DNA of 34,096 nucleotides from NCBI GenBank assembly GCA_003568945.1, contig BDIP01000071.1, forward strand, positions 1 to 34,096. Direction: 5' to 3'. Under the pieces are notes generated by a model that was not told where the DNA came from, did no database searches, and worked only from the letters and a program-made list of their open reading frames with translations. This stretch comes from Kipferlia bialata. Its lineage: Eukaryota > Fornicata. Within the stretch, counting starts at the first letter, position 1. Each line of letters starts with the position of its first letter. Both the position numbers and the translations under genes were made by a program. Shown here in pieces: positions 1 through 11,400 of the stretch.

Positions 1-51
1 CCCCGGCCTTCTCGATGCAAACGAGACGCTCTACCCCTGAGCTACGAGCCC
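1..51 (-). tRNA. tRNA-Ala (anticodon UGC), 3' part cut by window edge
   Basis: On the minus strand the segment reads as a 5' acceptor strand GGGCTCG, then a D arm (GCTC...GAGC around AGGGGTA), then a five-base-pair anticodon stem TCTCG/CGAGA closing the loop TTTGCAT. The anticodon TGC (plus positions 17-19) reads alanine codons. The D-arm text TAGCTCAGGGG also serves as the internal A box for RNA polymerase III. The T arm and 3' acceptor strand lie outside the window, so the G3:U70 alanine identity pair cannot be confirmed. No intron is visible in the anticodon loop. Confidence 0.88.
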
Positions 52-570
52 GTAGCGTTTGGTCAAAATGAGGGTTGACTGAACCACTGAAGACGTTTTC
101 ATCATATAGGCCAATAGAGGGGTGCTACGCGGTACATGGGGGGGTACATGGGGTTGGGTATGAGCTAAATACCCGGAAATGCAACAGTATTTGTGAACTC
201 GCTTGAGTGTATAGGATATAAGAGCCTCCAATTGTCTATAATTGTGTCATTCAACTCCCACGATAGCTCTGAACTTCCAGCAAATGATATCGATGACGTG
301 TCTCTATTGTTTGGGCGGTACACACGCGTGCTATATGTAAATAGATAAGTATAGAATAACATGATGAAGTACTAAGCTTAGGGTCACAACACAATGCGAC
401 CCATATCTGTAACAGTGATGCAAGGAGGTGAGGGTATGCATTGTCAACCAGCATGTGCTATGACTGAAATAATGCTGGTTGATAATCCACACACCCACAC
501 TATCCCTCCGTCCCCCCTTCCTACCCTCAGACTATGCGTGAGGGGCGTCAATCTCTATGCCTCTACACCC
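52..570. other. Intergenic region between tRNA-Ala and the TTLL 3' end
   Basis: No convincing coding exon is seen on either strand. The only clear structure is a perfect 11-bp inverted repeat at 444-454 and 472-482. The short open frames here lack family resemblance or splice-site flanks. Confidence 0.6.
444..482. repeat. Perfect 11-bp inverted repeat (hairpin)
   Basis: TCAACCAGCAT at 444-454 is exactly complementary to ATGCTGGTTGA at 472-482, with a 17-base loop. It lies between the tRNA and the 3' end of the TTLL gene. It could be a 3'-end or small-RNA structure; no function is shown by sequence alone. Confidence 0.6.
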
Positions 571-2184
571 CTAGGCCTTGGGAGCCTTGGGCCTCCTCAT
601 CTTCTGTAGGGCGGGTACTGCCTGTTGCACAGTGGAGGCCTTGCCAGTCTCACCTGGGGTAAGAATATATATATATACATACATGTATAGAGAGATAGTG
701 AGAGAAAGAGACTGATCTGAGACCCCAGGTGGATCTGTGGGCATGTATATATACGAACCCTTGAGTGCAATGAGTATCTCGTAGGGCGGGAACTCCATGC
801 AGAGCCTGTCGGAGTCACTGACGCCCACACACCCTCTGCGTCTCTCTGGCATCCCCACCCTATCTCTCTCCGGCACCATGACAGGTCTGTTCAATGACAC
901 AGATGATAGACCCCCCTCTCTGATCTGTCTGCAGATGTCAAGGGCGCCCAGGATGGCACCGCCCTTGACCCTGGGTGTGAGTGTGCATCGAGATACACTA
1001 TGAATAATGGCACCTGGAATACATATACACACATCCATACCTGTAGTCCACCATTCATCAGGTATAATAATCTATACATACACCAGCATACCTGTAGTCC
1101 ACCATGCCCTCCACCTTGAGTGATGGACTGGCATTGGCCTCAAGGATGTAGGGGCGCAGCTGGGGGTGAGATACTGAATATTGATATATACTAATTCTAA
1201 CATATATATGTGTGTGTGTATTTGTATGTATATACCTGTGATGTCAGGAGGACGTCGAGTCCAAACAGCTCCATGAACCCTCCTCCCACTGGGGCAGACC
1301 CACGCCTCCTGGGGTGAGAGAAGTATATATATATGACGAAACCACATATTACATAGAATGGCTGTTAGTATGTATACCTAGGTGGAGGAGGGTTGTCCTG
1401 CCCCTTGAGCAATAGGACAGAGAGAGTGGCTGCACACACACGCCGGATGTCAGCCCATACACCCTCCCAGACATCCTCCCCTAGCATACCAGCAAGGCCC
1501 TGAGGGTGAGGGGGAGAGACAGGGACAAAGAGACAAGCTCGGCAAGAGTATATATATGTGTGAGAGAGAGTACCATACCTTGAATGTGCCCTTGGTCAGC
1601 AGGTCCTCTGAGTGGGGCCTGTGGGAGGACGCCCCCTCCCCCATCAATCCCCCCATACCCACACCCATGCCCTCTGAGTGCTCTGAGGCAATAGGGGTGG
1701 AGGGCACAGAGGGGTATATCTCGGGGAAGGGGTCGGGTGTCACGTCGTGCTGTGAGGCCACGCCACTCCGTATCAGTGCCTTGCCCCCACCCTTCCCACC
1801 TTTGGCTAGGGATGTGTTAGTGAGGTGGGACCCCATACTATCAGAGGTGGCGTCTCTGCCTAGACCACTGCTGCTGCTGCTGCGGCCGAGGGTCTTGCTC
1901 TTGGCCAAAGGGGTGTATCTCTCTGTGGCCACCCTGACCAGACCCTCCCTCAGTATGTACACGACTAGAGGGGCCACACTCACCACCAGGCAGTACACAC
2001 GAAGGTCAGCCTGGAGTGAGGAGAGGGGGGGGGGGAAGAACACATATAGCAGTCAAGCTAGGATACATCATCAGAGACCCCATTAATATGTATACATATC
2101 CCACCTTGTGTCCCCCCACGGTCAGTGGCTCCCCCAGGTACCGCTGCACAACACTGGGTCTGGAGTATGATATGGACTGGGCAT
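571..2184 (-). CDS. Tubulin tyrosine ligase-like (TTLL) glutamylase/glycylase, 5'-partial
   Basis: TTLL enzymes use an ATP-grasp fold to ligate amino acids (Tyr, Glu or Gly) onto tubulin tails or other proteins. Exons supported by splice sites and frame are 2184-2105, 2010-1579, 1499-1378, 1308-1236, 1159-1092, 970-759 and 653-571 (stop TAG at 571-573). Joined, they give the family core in order: VVQRYLGEPL, DLRVYCLVVSVAPL, a HLTNTSLAK block, MELFGLDVLL, RPYILEANASPSL and VDYRVKGG. The ELFG(L)D and LEANASPSL blocks match the ATP/Mg-binding region, where the usual NxSPS signature is kept as NASPS. A low-complexity Ser/Gly insert sits between the EGLVR and HLTN blocks. The tail ends in basic MRRPKAPKA. 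The N-terminal ATP-grasp half is absent: upstream lies an acceptor and then a 24-G run. Whether it adds Glu, Gly or Tyr cannot be decided. Confidence 0.9.
1036..1105 (-). repeat. Exon-edge echo in the TTLL gene
   Basis: A 19-base string covering the last bases of the VDYR exon and its donor (plus-strand positions 1087-1105) recurs identically at 1036-1054, inside the next intron. Only the exon side of the copy has diverged. It is the same type of duplication seen repeatedly in 21.9-33.3 kb. Confidence 0.75.
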
Positions 2185-2222
2185 CTGGGGGTTAAGAAAT
2201 GTAGTGTATATATAGTATCCAT

Positions 2223-2295
2223 GGGGGGGGGGGGGGGGGGGGGGGGTTGGGGAAAATATATAGTTTCTCTCTCCCCTTTTCCCCCCCCCCCCCCC
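2223..2295. other. G24 ... C15 homopolymer block at two gene truncations
   Basis: A run of 24 G (2223-2246) and a run of 15 C (2281-2295) are separated by 34 bases. The TTLL gene (minus) loses its N-terminal half here and the LRR gene (plus) also begins without a first exon. The block is either a mis-assembly seam or a real unstable locus. Confidence 0.7.
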
Positions 2296-2333
2296 ATATC
2301 CTGTCCATTTGAATTGAGGGTTCTAATACACAG

Positions 2334-4514
2334 GCATGTGCACTTTACTCGGGAAGAGACGGCGATACGCTTCCCTTCAGACACTCTCACTGGCCCACAA
2401 CAGGTATATCATCTGCATACCTATTCCACATGTGAACAGATCCCGCAATCCAATATCCCAATCTCTCTCTCTCTCTCTCTTTATCAGCCTCTCTCTCTAT
2501 AACACTCACACCAGACTCAGCGGCTCTATTCTGGGTATGCTGTCCCTGGCATATACTAAGAAGAGCAGTGCAGTTTCCAAGCACCACGAGAAGGAGAGAG
2601 AGAGAGAGGAGCAGCGGGAGAGGGACACCGGCGTCTACGTGCTCCCTGCACCCCGAGTCCCTATCCAGCACCTGCTGAGGCTGGACCTCACTGGGAACAG
2701 AATCAGGTGGGCATTGCTACTACAAGGCATTCTTGTTTGTATTGTTCCCCCCCTCCTCTTGGTCGAGTCCACTTATCCCCAGGTCTGTCCCGCCCTTTGT
2801 CCTCCCTGACCTGGAGTATCTGTGCCTGGCCGACAACCCCCTGGGTAGGAAGGGGACGGCACCTGCCTCCGGGGAGACTGCCCCTAGGGTGGCCCCTGGC
2901 AGCGTCAGCACCCTGCCTGGCATCATGCATGCCCTATCGAGGGGGTGTCCGTCGCTGGAGAACCTAGACATAGGTACCTAGGCGTATCGGTTGTCTGTCC
3001 ATCTTTGGACAATCTCCCAGTGTTTGAACCCTACTGTCTAACACACATTGTGAGGCTTCCTCTGTAATCTCACATTCAGGGTCCTGTGGTGTTCGGACCG
3101 TTCCTGACATGGTTACTGCCCACCCCCTATCCAAGTACTATGATACCGATGGGGACACACCCCCACCCTTCCCATCCCTGACGTCACTCGACGTGTCAGG
3201 AAACCCAATTGTAGCCGTGGCTTCTCTTGCCGGCTGTCTGGAGTTCCCTCTTCTGGAGAGGTGGGATATTCTCTCTCTCTCACCCACACACATATACATT
3301 CGTATTTTCCTCATTGTAATATCCACTCTTGGCCGACCCCAGGGTGTACGCCAGACGCACTGTCCTCTCTCACACCCACCCCCTGGACGCATATGCGACA
3401 GGGAGGCATGGCAACAGGGTGGTGTTCCAGATGCAGATGGACTCCCTAAACAGACAGGTGCATGATATGTATTGAGAGACATCATTGATCATCATTGGAC
3501 ACATTCTTCCAATGGTATCTGACACCAGGCAAGGTCTGATCGTGTAGTGTCAGCTGCGGCAAGGGATGCGGTCAAGACTGCCACTCAGCTTCTGTCTCCT
3601 GCAAGGTTAGTCTGGTCTGTTTACTCCAATGGCTATATATATTGATACAATTTCCCCCATTGCATGTATACACATTTCATGTGAACACCCATCTTCATAC
3701 GTCTGAGAACAGTGACTCATACAGGTCTATGCTACGTCAGGGGTCGAGAAAGAGACGAGAAGAGCATGTAGGGGACGTATTGCTGAAGGTACAAGATGAG
3801 GATATATATTCTTATACCGCTGTCTCATAATGTCATTGTGGCTATGTATATTCGGTTGTTGGACACAATTTGTGGTATCTGCGAAATCTTCGTCTCATAT
3901 TTCCACCACCAGGCTAGAGAGCGTGCTCAGTCGATGCTGAACCGACTCAATGCGACAGAGAGCGATGTATCGGTGCCCGCGGAGGATGGGGGTTCCTTCT
4001 TCCTAACCTCCACTAGTATATCCACTGGTATATCCACTGGTATATCCACTGGTATATCAGACACCAGTGTAGCCAGAGGTAGTAGGGCCGGTGACAGTGG
4101 CCTGGGATACGGTGGCACAGTGTCTACCCCAGTCCCCACTGACGGCAAGAAACGGCCCTCCACCCCAGCCTCCATCCGGCCCAAGACTAGGTACTTGGGA
4201 TACTGGGTATTGGTATACACCACTGCTGGGTACTAGTGTGTCCACCTTACTGACCTTCAGGGATCGAAGTGATTTACTTGCTGCCATTGAGGGGCCAATG
4301 ACGGTCCAAGAGCTGCGTGAAATGGATATTGACTGGGATATGTTAGGTACAAGTGCATATATACTGACTGTACTGTATAATCTCTGTCTCACCTCTAGCG
4401 CTTCCCCAAGGTTCCAATTCAACGCTGCAAACACTGTTTGAGGCTCTCCGCTATTCACTTGCGCACCCTCTCACTGTGCACACCCACCACCAGGACCAGT
4501 ATCAGAAGGGATAA
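2334..4514 (+). CDS. Leucine-rich-repeat protein with basic, Ser/Thr-rich C-terminal region, 5'-partial
   Basis: Ten exons join in one frame: 2334-2403, 2521-2706, 2783-2973, 3080-3260, 3343-3457, 3539-3605, 3725-3788, 3913-4190, 4261-4346 and 4399-4514 (stop TAA 4512-4514), about 450 residues. LRR consensus strings are clear: LQTLSLAHN, LLRLDLTGNRI, LEYLCLADNPLG, LENLDIG and LTSLDVSGNPI, which makes a curved protein-binding solenoid. An ER-rich charged stretch follows the second repeat. After the LRRs come a VYARRTVLSHTHPLDAY segment, basic helical exons (ARERAQSMLNRL), a fourfold IST(G) run and a tail with DWDML. No signal peptide or membrane segment is visible. LRR proteins of this build often scaffold cytoskeletal or signalling complexes, but the partner is unknown. 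The first exon is missing: an acceptor (CTAATACACAG) precedes 2334, but the C15 run lies just upstream. Confidence 0.82.
4013..4060 (+). repeat. 12-bp in-frame minisatellite (ISTG units)
   Basis: TATATCCACTGG is repeated three times (a fourth copy begins TATATCAG) within exon 8 of the LRR gene. Each unit adds Ile-Ser-Thr-Gly without breaking the frame. Unit identity is almost complete, which suggests recent expansion. Confidence 0.8.
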
Positions 4515-4809
4515 CCCAATATATGTGTCAAGGTTGAAATATGCCGGTCTCATTTGTATCATCGATTCTTATGCTATATATGGTTGTCGATACGAAGTCA
4601 GATACACTCTCTCTGAATGATATATGGCCAGTATAGAGTATCACTGAATCCAACCCGTCTTTCCAAAGTGTTAATGGACTCGTTTATGGAGCATATATGA
4701 ATGTGAATGCAAAATTAGTATTGATGAATACTGGGCTTCCCAGTATTCAAGTATTGGTAACAACTGGCACTTGACGATATGAGAGAGACACATACTGTTC
4801 AGCTCCCTG
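4515..4809. other. Convergent intergenic spacer
   Basis: This segment separates the stop of the plus-strand LRR gene from the stop of the minus-strand propeller gene. It has an inverted GAATACTGG/CCAGTATTC pair near 4726-4750, with a short CTTC loop, which could form a 3'-end hairpin. No coding signal is seen. Confidence 0.5.
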
Positions 4810-5463
4810 CTAGCAGAAGGCCTTCACCACTTCTTGCTGGACCCAACCAATTGAAGGTAGGTTCTGCCACTGCTCATGTGTCTGGGAACCATCGACAGCC
4901 AGAGACACAGAGAGAGAGTGGCTACCGTAGCCGGCAGGGGTAGTCTCGGAAGAGGTGTAAACACCGGCCATTGCGTCATAGGATGCTACGACAGTGGTGT
5001 CAGTGTCCCACTGTACAGACACTGACTCTGCTGCATAGGTGGCACCCTGACACACACCGCCCAGGAAGACAAACACGTCAGAGATGTCAGATGCCCCATG
5101 TGCAACGGTTGTCAGAGATGGGTGCGGAGCAGGGTCTCCAGCCACTGTGAGAGATAGGTCCAGAGAGATATCAGCACAGTCCGTGGCTAGGACACTGAGT
5201 GTGTATGTCCCAGGGGTGCAGGGAGCCGTGAAGGAGAGTGTGTAGTACCCAGTCGCATGATCCCACTCGGCAACCTCCGAGTAGACTCCATCCACAACCG
5301 TGTAGAGTTCAAACACACCATACACCTCTCTACCGTCACTAGCATAGAGCTCCCCTGTGTCGTGTGATATATACTGACCCGGCCTAGCCGTGAGAGAGGC
5401 TCTATCCATCGCCACAGGGATTAACCGAGACCCATATAGAGCAACCCCCCGACCCGCGTCCAC
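4810..5463 (-). other. C-terminal Ig-like domain pair of the propeller protein
   Basis: The last exon begins with FG-GAP-like blades (DDHFGYESGGVSTYDAS), then contains two beta-rich modules. One ends with CTPGTYTLSVLATDCAD and the other contains GYGSHSLSVSLAVDGS. Each carries the G-x-Y/H-x-L-x-V strand typical of filamin/Ig folds. The chain ends in QQEVVKAFC without a hydrophobic anchor. A GPI or lipid signal is not obvious. Confidence 0.6.
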
Positions 5464-8400
5464 TCCTGCGGACCGGATGTGTACATAGCCATCAGAGGTG
5501 TGAATGGAGACACCAAACGTCCCAGCACCGTTGGGTTGGGGTTTGTGGATTGAAGTCCCTGTAGCAACCAGGTTGGCGCTGGCGTCGTAGGTTGAGACGC
5601 CCCCACTCTCATATCCAAAGTGGTCGTCAGAAATATCTGCTGCAAAGACCTGATCCCCTTCCGTAAGAGAGGGGTAACAATCGAGTTATTATTCACTATA
5701 TAAGTACGTCCTATCTAGATATATCTACAGACAATGCAGAAAGCGACAAATACTTCTGACGATTGAACACATGACTAACCACCACTGTATACAACGCACC
5801 TACTAGGGCGGCCCCTCCTGTGGCAGGGACCGCTGTACTGCCACTTACTAGCGACATGGTCCCATCATCAGCGAGGCCAATGGTAACGAGGTAGATTAGA
5901 TCTCCATTTGGACACGATATTAACACTCTGGCCTCCGACACGGACTCGATAGAGCATCCGGCCTGGCCAAAGTTGATGGAGGATTCTAGGAAAGTGGAAC
6001 CGCTTCCAGAGTCAAACCTCTTGTTAGCACAGACTAGAGAGACAGGCATTTTAGTCAACAGTTCTGTCGGGGAATAGGATGAGGCGCACAACAACACTGT
6101 AATACCTATGCCACGTCAGGATCGCTTGGTCTGTATGGGTAAGGAACATGCTGTGGCCTGACAGAACAGCATCCTGGGTAGGGTTAGTCAGATATCAATA
6201 TGAATTGTATATCCAGTAACCGAGTACGTGCTGATATACCTGCACATTCTCATATGAGGCATCAAGGGACCAAACGCCGCTACTCTGTCTCATCAATAGA
6301 CACGAGTCTGTGGAGTCGCCATTCAGAAGCAGAAACCTGTGATGAGCAAACATGATATCTTGTGAAACATGAGAGTAAACGTCGCGTTGAGCATGCAAGT
6401 GATGGAATTGTCTGGAGTACCAACCTGTTTCCGAACGCACTCGCCCCTCTACCTCCTAGGTGCATGTCAGCCTAGCAGTGAGAAAAGGTTCTGAAGGATA
6501 TAGTCATAAACATAAACATAAGAAGAGTAATAATATACATGGCACAGGACCACCATACGAACCTGTGACATGAATATGACGCCTTGGTCGTCCCATGTAC
6601 CAGGAGCAGAAGGCCACCCGCTATCACAGCTGGGGTAAGCGGAGGTGACAGTACTCAACACACAACCTAGACCATACTCTATCGGAACATGTGACGTTAT
6701 GGACCACTGGACATATGGTGATTACAATACATGGCGTACTAACCTGATATATCCCATCCCAATACCAGAAGAGTCTTCGGAGCACGCCAAAATAGTACAC
6801 CCTGGAGACATCGCTGCGACTGATGTAGCGTCAACGCTAGACTCAACGTGTTTCTCAACATAGGTCTGACTGTCAGAGAACCCATAAGAACGGTATGAAG
6901 TGAAGTCCACAATCACACCTGTGTAGAGCTGTCGAACACATATACAGACACGGTATCTGATGGGCCCTGTACCACAGAGGTCCCCCCTGTGGAGGTCATC
7001 AGTGAGGAGAGAGATGCAGAGTCGGCAGAAGCCCCGTAGAACCCTGTGTGAGATATAGTACAGAATATGTATCAGAATAGAAGGTATAGTGATATTCAAC
7101 TTCGCAGTTCCAAACACTGTCAATTCTGTTGTATCTCACCTGCCAGATGCACCCCTGACTGACCCAGTCCACTGGAGTCTTCGCCGAGTGTCTCTGTGTG
7201 GACTGATTGTCCGTCTAGCAATACAGTCAACACGAACTCTCCCACAGGTGACACCACCACACACACGTGGTCGTCGGTGGCATAGTCATATACACACGGG
7301 ACAGGCACAGCGTGGCCGGTGTCATCGGTGAGGACACTCACGCCACTGTCTATGCGAAGAGTCTCGCCCCCAGCGGTGAGGGCAACCCTCAACACACACC
7401 GAGTGAGGGGCTTTACCACTCCGTCTGAGTGAGTGACCGTGACAGTATCCGGTGAAGGGGTCGGCACCCAGAACTGGATCTCACGGGCGTCATAGGAGCC
7501 AATGCTAGCTGCGAACCCTCCCACCAGGGCCACCTGGGACAGCCGAGTGTCCACGGCACCAAACCAGCCAGTGCGATAGGCACCGGAGGTAGCACGGTCC
7601 GGATATATCAGGGCCCCGCCGTTATTCCCAACAGCAGAGGTAGACCCCCATACCTTCACTAGAGGATATCCCACCATCAAATCACTGCCGGACAGAGACA
7701 GGGAGGATCCAAACAATCCCCCATTGGCGTATGGAGTGGTACCAGCAAGTGCTGACACCTGCGAGGCCTTGTGCACAAACTCTCCCTCCTAAAAATTAGA
7801 GCATGCTCAACAGATGAGACACATAGACACACGTAAACACTGCTACACATGGATAGAACCACTAATTATCCCCAAACCTCAAGCTGATATACCCACACAG
7901 CCCCGATGTCGTCTGTGTGTGGAGAGTGCACCACTAGCCACCCCGCATCCATATCCAGGGCACTGCCAAATGCTGCCCCGCCGTCTAGTGAGGTACTGGC
8001 AACCCACGTGTTGGTGGCTGAGTCCAGAGCATATACGAGCACCCTCCCATTTCCACTGTTGTTTGTACCAATGGCCAGGATTCTGGTGTAAGTAGAGGGT
8101 CCAACAAACAAATGAGTCACTAGGGGACCGAGTCAACGTATCGTACCCACTATCGATCACAATGCAGTAGACAACCGAACTGGCGACACTGATCTCCTGC
8201 TTGATTGACCAAGTGTACTCTCTGTGGAACAGATACAGACTGGAATCCGTCTGAGCGGCTATCCAGTCACCATCAACAGCGACAATGGACCCGAAATTGG
8301 CAGAACCGGAGGGAACCGGGAGTGACTCTGAAGGTTAGCACCATCTAGAGACTGCAACAGTTACATTATTGGGATCCGTACCTCCGTTCCCAAGAGTACC

Positions 8401-11400
8401 ACTGGCCAACACCTCCATCGCCATGACCACATTGGCATCGGGACACCCTAGCACAGCACTGGGGCCGGACACGTCAACAGAGGCTATAGTAGTAGTGACT
8501 CCAGTAATGGTCTCCACACTATAGCTGCCAGTCACACTGTCCCATGTGTATGTGTAGATTTCGCTGTCAGTGGCAGGGTTGGCTACATATACAGCGACAA
8601 CAATACCTGACAGTAAGACTAACAATTCCAGCCCAAATCCAACCAGAGAGAATATGAGAAGATATGTATATATACGAACTCACCACTGTCAGCAGCTAGC
8701 AGAGTGTTGGTCAGGGCGGAGTCGGAGGGTGCGGTGAAAGGGTCACTGGCCACTATCTGTCTGGAAAGATACGGATACTCAACCCCAGAGACAGTGATAC
8801 CGATGGAAAGACTAAGATCGTTGAGGGGACTATCTGCGGACCCAAAGAGCTCCATTGTATAGGAACCAGCCGTCAAAGGGGCAACCAGACTCACACTACA
8901 CTCCCCTCCTGGACTGCAACTAACAGCAAAGTTGCACTCGTTAAAGGTTACATATACTGGAGTGTAGCAGTCCACGATATTAGATATGAGAGCGCCAGAC
9001 CCATCTCGCAGCCGAAGCCTGAGGTCCTGGACCTCCCTGGTGGCCAGGGTCTGGGTGGAAACACTGATAGATGCTGGGATACTCGGAGAGAGAGTGGGAA
9101 GTGTAGAGTGGTACACATATGCACCCCCAACACCCGAGTTCAGACCAGTGTGTCCCACCACAACCCCGTGCTCTCCAAGGGCGACCCAGGCGGGGTTTGA
9201 ACCAGCGGCAGGAGTCAGGCTGGCGACCAGCTCCCAGTGTGCGCTCCAGTCTTGGAATGCGTATACATACACTGCCTCATTGCAGCCAACAGCAACGGTG
9301 GATCCATGCAGTGCCACCCGAACACCCTTTTGGAGCGGAAGGCGCTCCTGCTCCGCCCAAAGGGTACCATCAAATGCATACATGATGACATACAGACAGT
9401 AGCTGAAAGCGTATGTCACAGCACATACACCATGGCCTGCGGACATATCCAGAGATATATCATGGTGTCCCCCATTGTAGTTGAACCGGTAATCAAAGTC
9501 TGGCTGGCTTATATGCCAGTCGGTCTTCGATACATCCCACATCATATGCGAATTCCGGCTAATGTATGCCAGCCAATCACCACTCAGCGACACCTGAGTA
9601 TCAGATGGAGAGCCCCAGGCGTGTAAATGTAGGAAATATATACAACTTACCTTCGCATCATAGCCTGAGGTGCAGGAACCACTGTATGGGGAGGTGACAA
9701 GTATGACCTCGCCCCAGGCACCTGTGTCCGGATCCCTCTCACTGTAGAGTAACTTGTTTTGAGCTGTCATGGCCAGTCGGTCCCCAGATAGACTGAGGTA
9801 ACTGCCTGCACCCACGCCTCCTATGCTAGAGGTGGTAACCACAGTGCCGTTGGCCTCGTCAATGGACCAGACACCACCAGACTGAGTATATACCCACACA
9901 GCCCCTCTGCCATCGGTTCCATCCACCTACGAGTTAGACGCACCGCCTTGAAGAGAGATAGAATCAGAAGGAGTGTCAGTAGCAGTCTCTGTATAAGAAT
10001 ACCTGAGCTCTAGAGGCAGAAATGGCCATGCTGTCCCCAGAGATAGACACCCGGAAACCGAAGAACAGGTTGGTCCCACTGAATACAGCATTGGAAGGGG
10101 GCAGAATCTGGGAATGGTACTGGTATAGCCCGGTAGTGGAGTCCCGCAGGTACATATACACACACCCGGCGTTGGAATTGTTTCTGTAAGTGAGATAATG
10201 ATTCTATCGCTATCAACAACCATGGGGGTATTCAATTCCTCATTGTGCTAGATATCTAACACTGGTATGAACGATGTCATTGGAGAAAGAGATGACTCAC
10301 TTGTATGCTCCGACCGCTAGCCAGTCTCCATCAAGGTCAACACATATGCCAACCTGGGTGAGATGCGAGTGATACGGTAGAGAATGAATAATGGAGAGAG
10401 TATTGCGACACTAAAGTGAACATACCCCATCGACAGTCGTAGAGGGTTCAAGAACCATAGGGGGACTGAACAGGTCTTCTTCGAACCCAACAAGCTCCTC
10501 TGAGTGCTGGGTCCCTGGCACTGATGCATTATAGAGATATAGGGGGCTCGGATGGTTTCTGTCAATGGTCAGTATACCGTCTCCAGTCACAGAGACAAGG
10601 GAATGGCACCCAGCAGTCAGTGTGCTTGGGGTCTGGAGGGAGAGCTGGGGTACCCATGTACTCAGATTGTGACTATACACCGAGACATATGATCCCTGCC
10701 CAAGAGCCAGGGTAGAGCCAAGAATCGAGACACTCAGTCCCCCAACCCCAGGTATATGAGTCTCATGTTGCCATTTGCGACCAGAAAGGACATATACCAC
10801 AGCATCACTGTCCACGGCAGTACCATCCACAGCTATGGCCAGACGACCAGACGACGCATCCAGACTGACGGAGCAGCTGTAGCTTGAGGCACTGACCCCA
10901 GCGCCAAGGCCATGCTCGATGGCCTGGTACGGGGCTGCTTCCCAGCCTTCGTTAGAGGTAAGATAGAGGTAGAGGTAGTCTGGTGCCATCACCACAACCC
11001 AGTCCCCGCCAGCGGCCACAACCTCCCGTCCAATAGTGAACTGGTCTGTATGGGGCTCTGGCAGCTCTGTGACAGCACCCCAAGACTGGCCCGACAGTGT
11101 CTGAGTGTACACGGCCCCAGCTGCCGCAGCAACCATGGTGGTATTGGAGAGAGCAAGGTTGAGTCCAAAGAAGGTGACACCACCAGACACATCAGTGGGG
11201 AGGGATTGGGTGCTGAATGAGAATCCGGACACCCCCATCTGGAAGAGACTCACTGCCCCGATAAAGTGCTCACCACCCACTTGTGCATTCGGCAGTCCTA
11301 CTGCCACCCAGTTGCCACACACAGCAACACTATAGCCAAACAACAGAATATCCATGGTGGTATAGGAAGAGACGTCAGCTGTCCTAGGTGTCAGCTCCTG

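Noticed and set aside
2125-2502. Plus-strand open frame with a poly-glycine stretch
   Set aside because: It is created by the G24 homopolymer and lies opposite TTLL exon sequence; no family pattern.
8986-9626. Overlapping plus-strand frames of 88-138 residues
   Set aside because: Shadow frames antisense to a long propeller exon with clear blade motifs.
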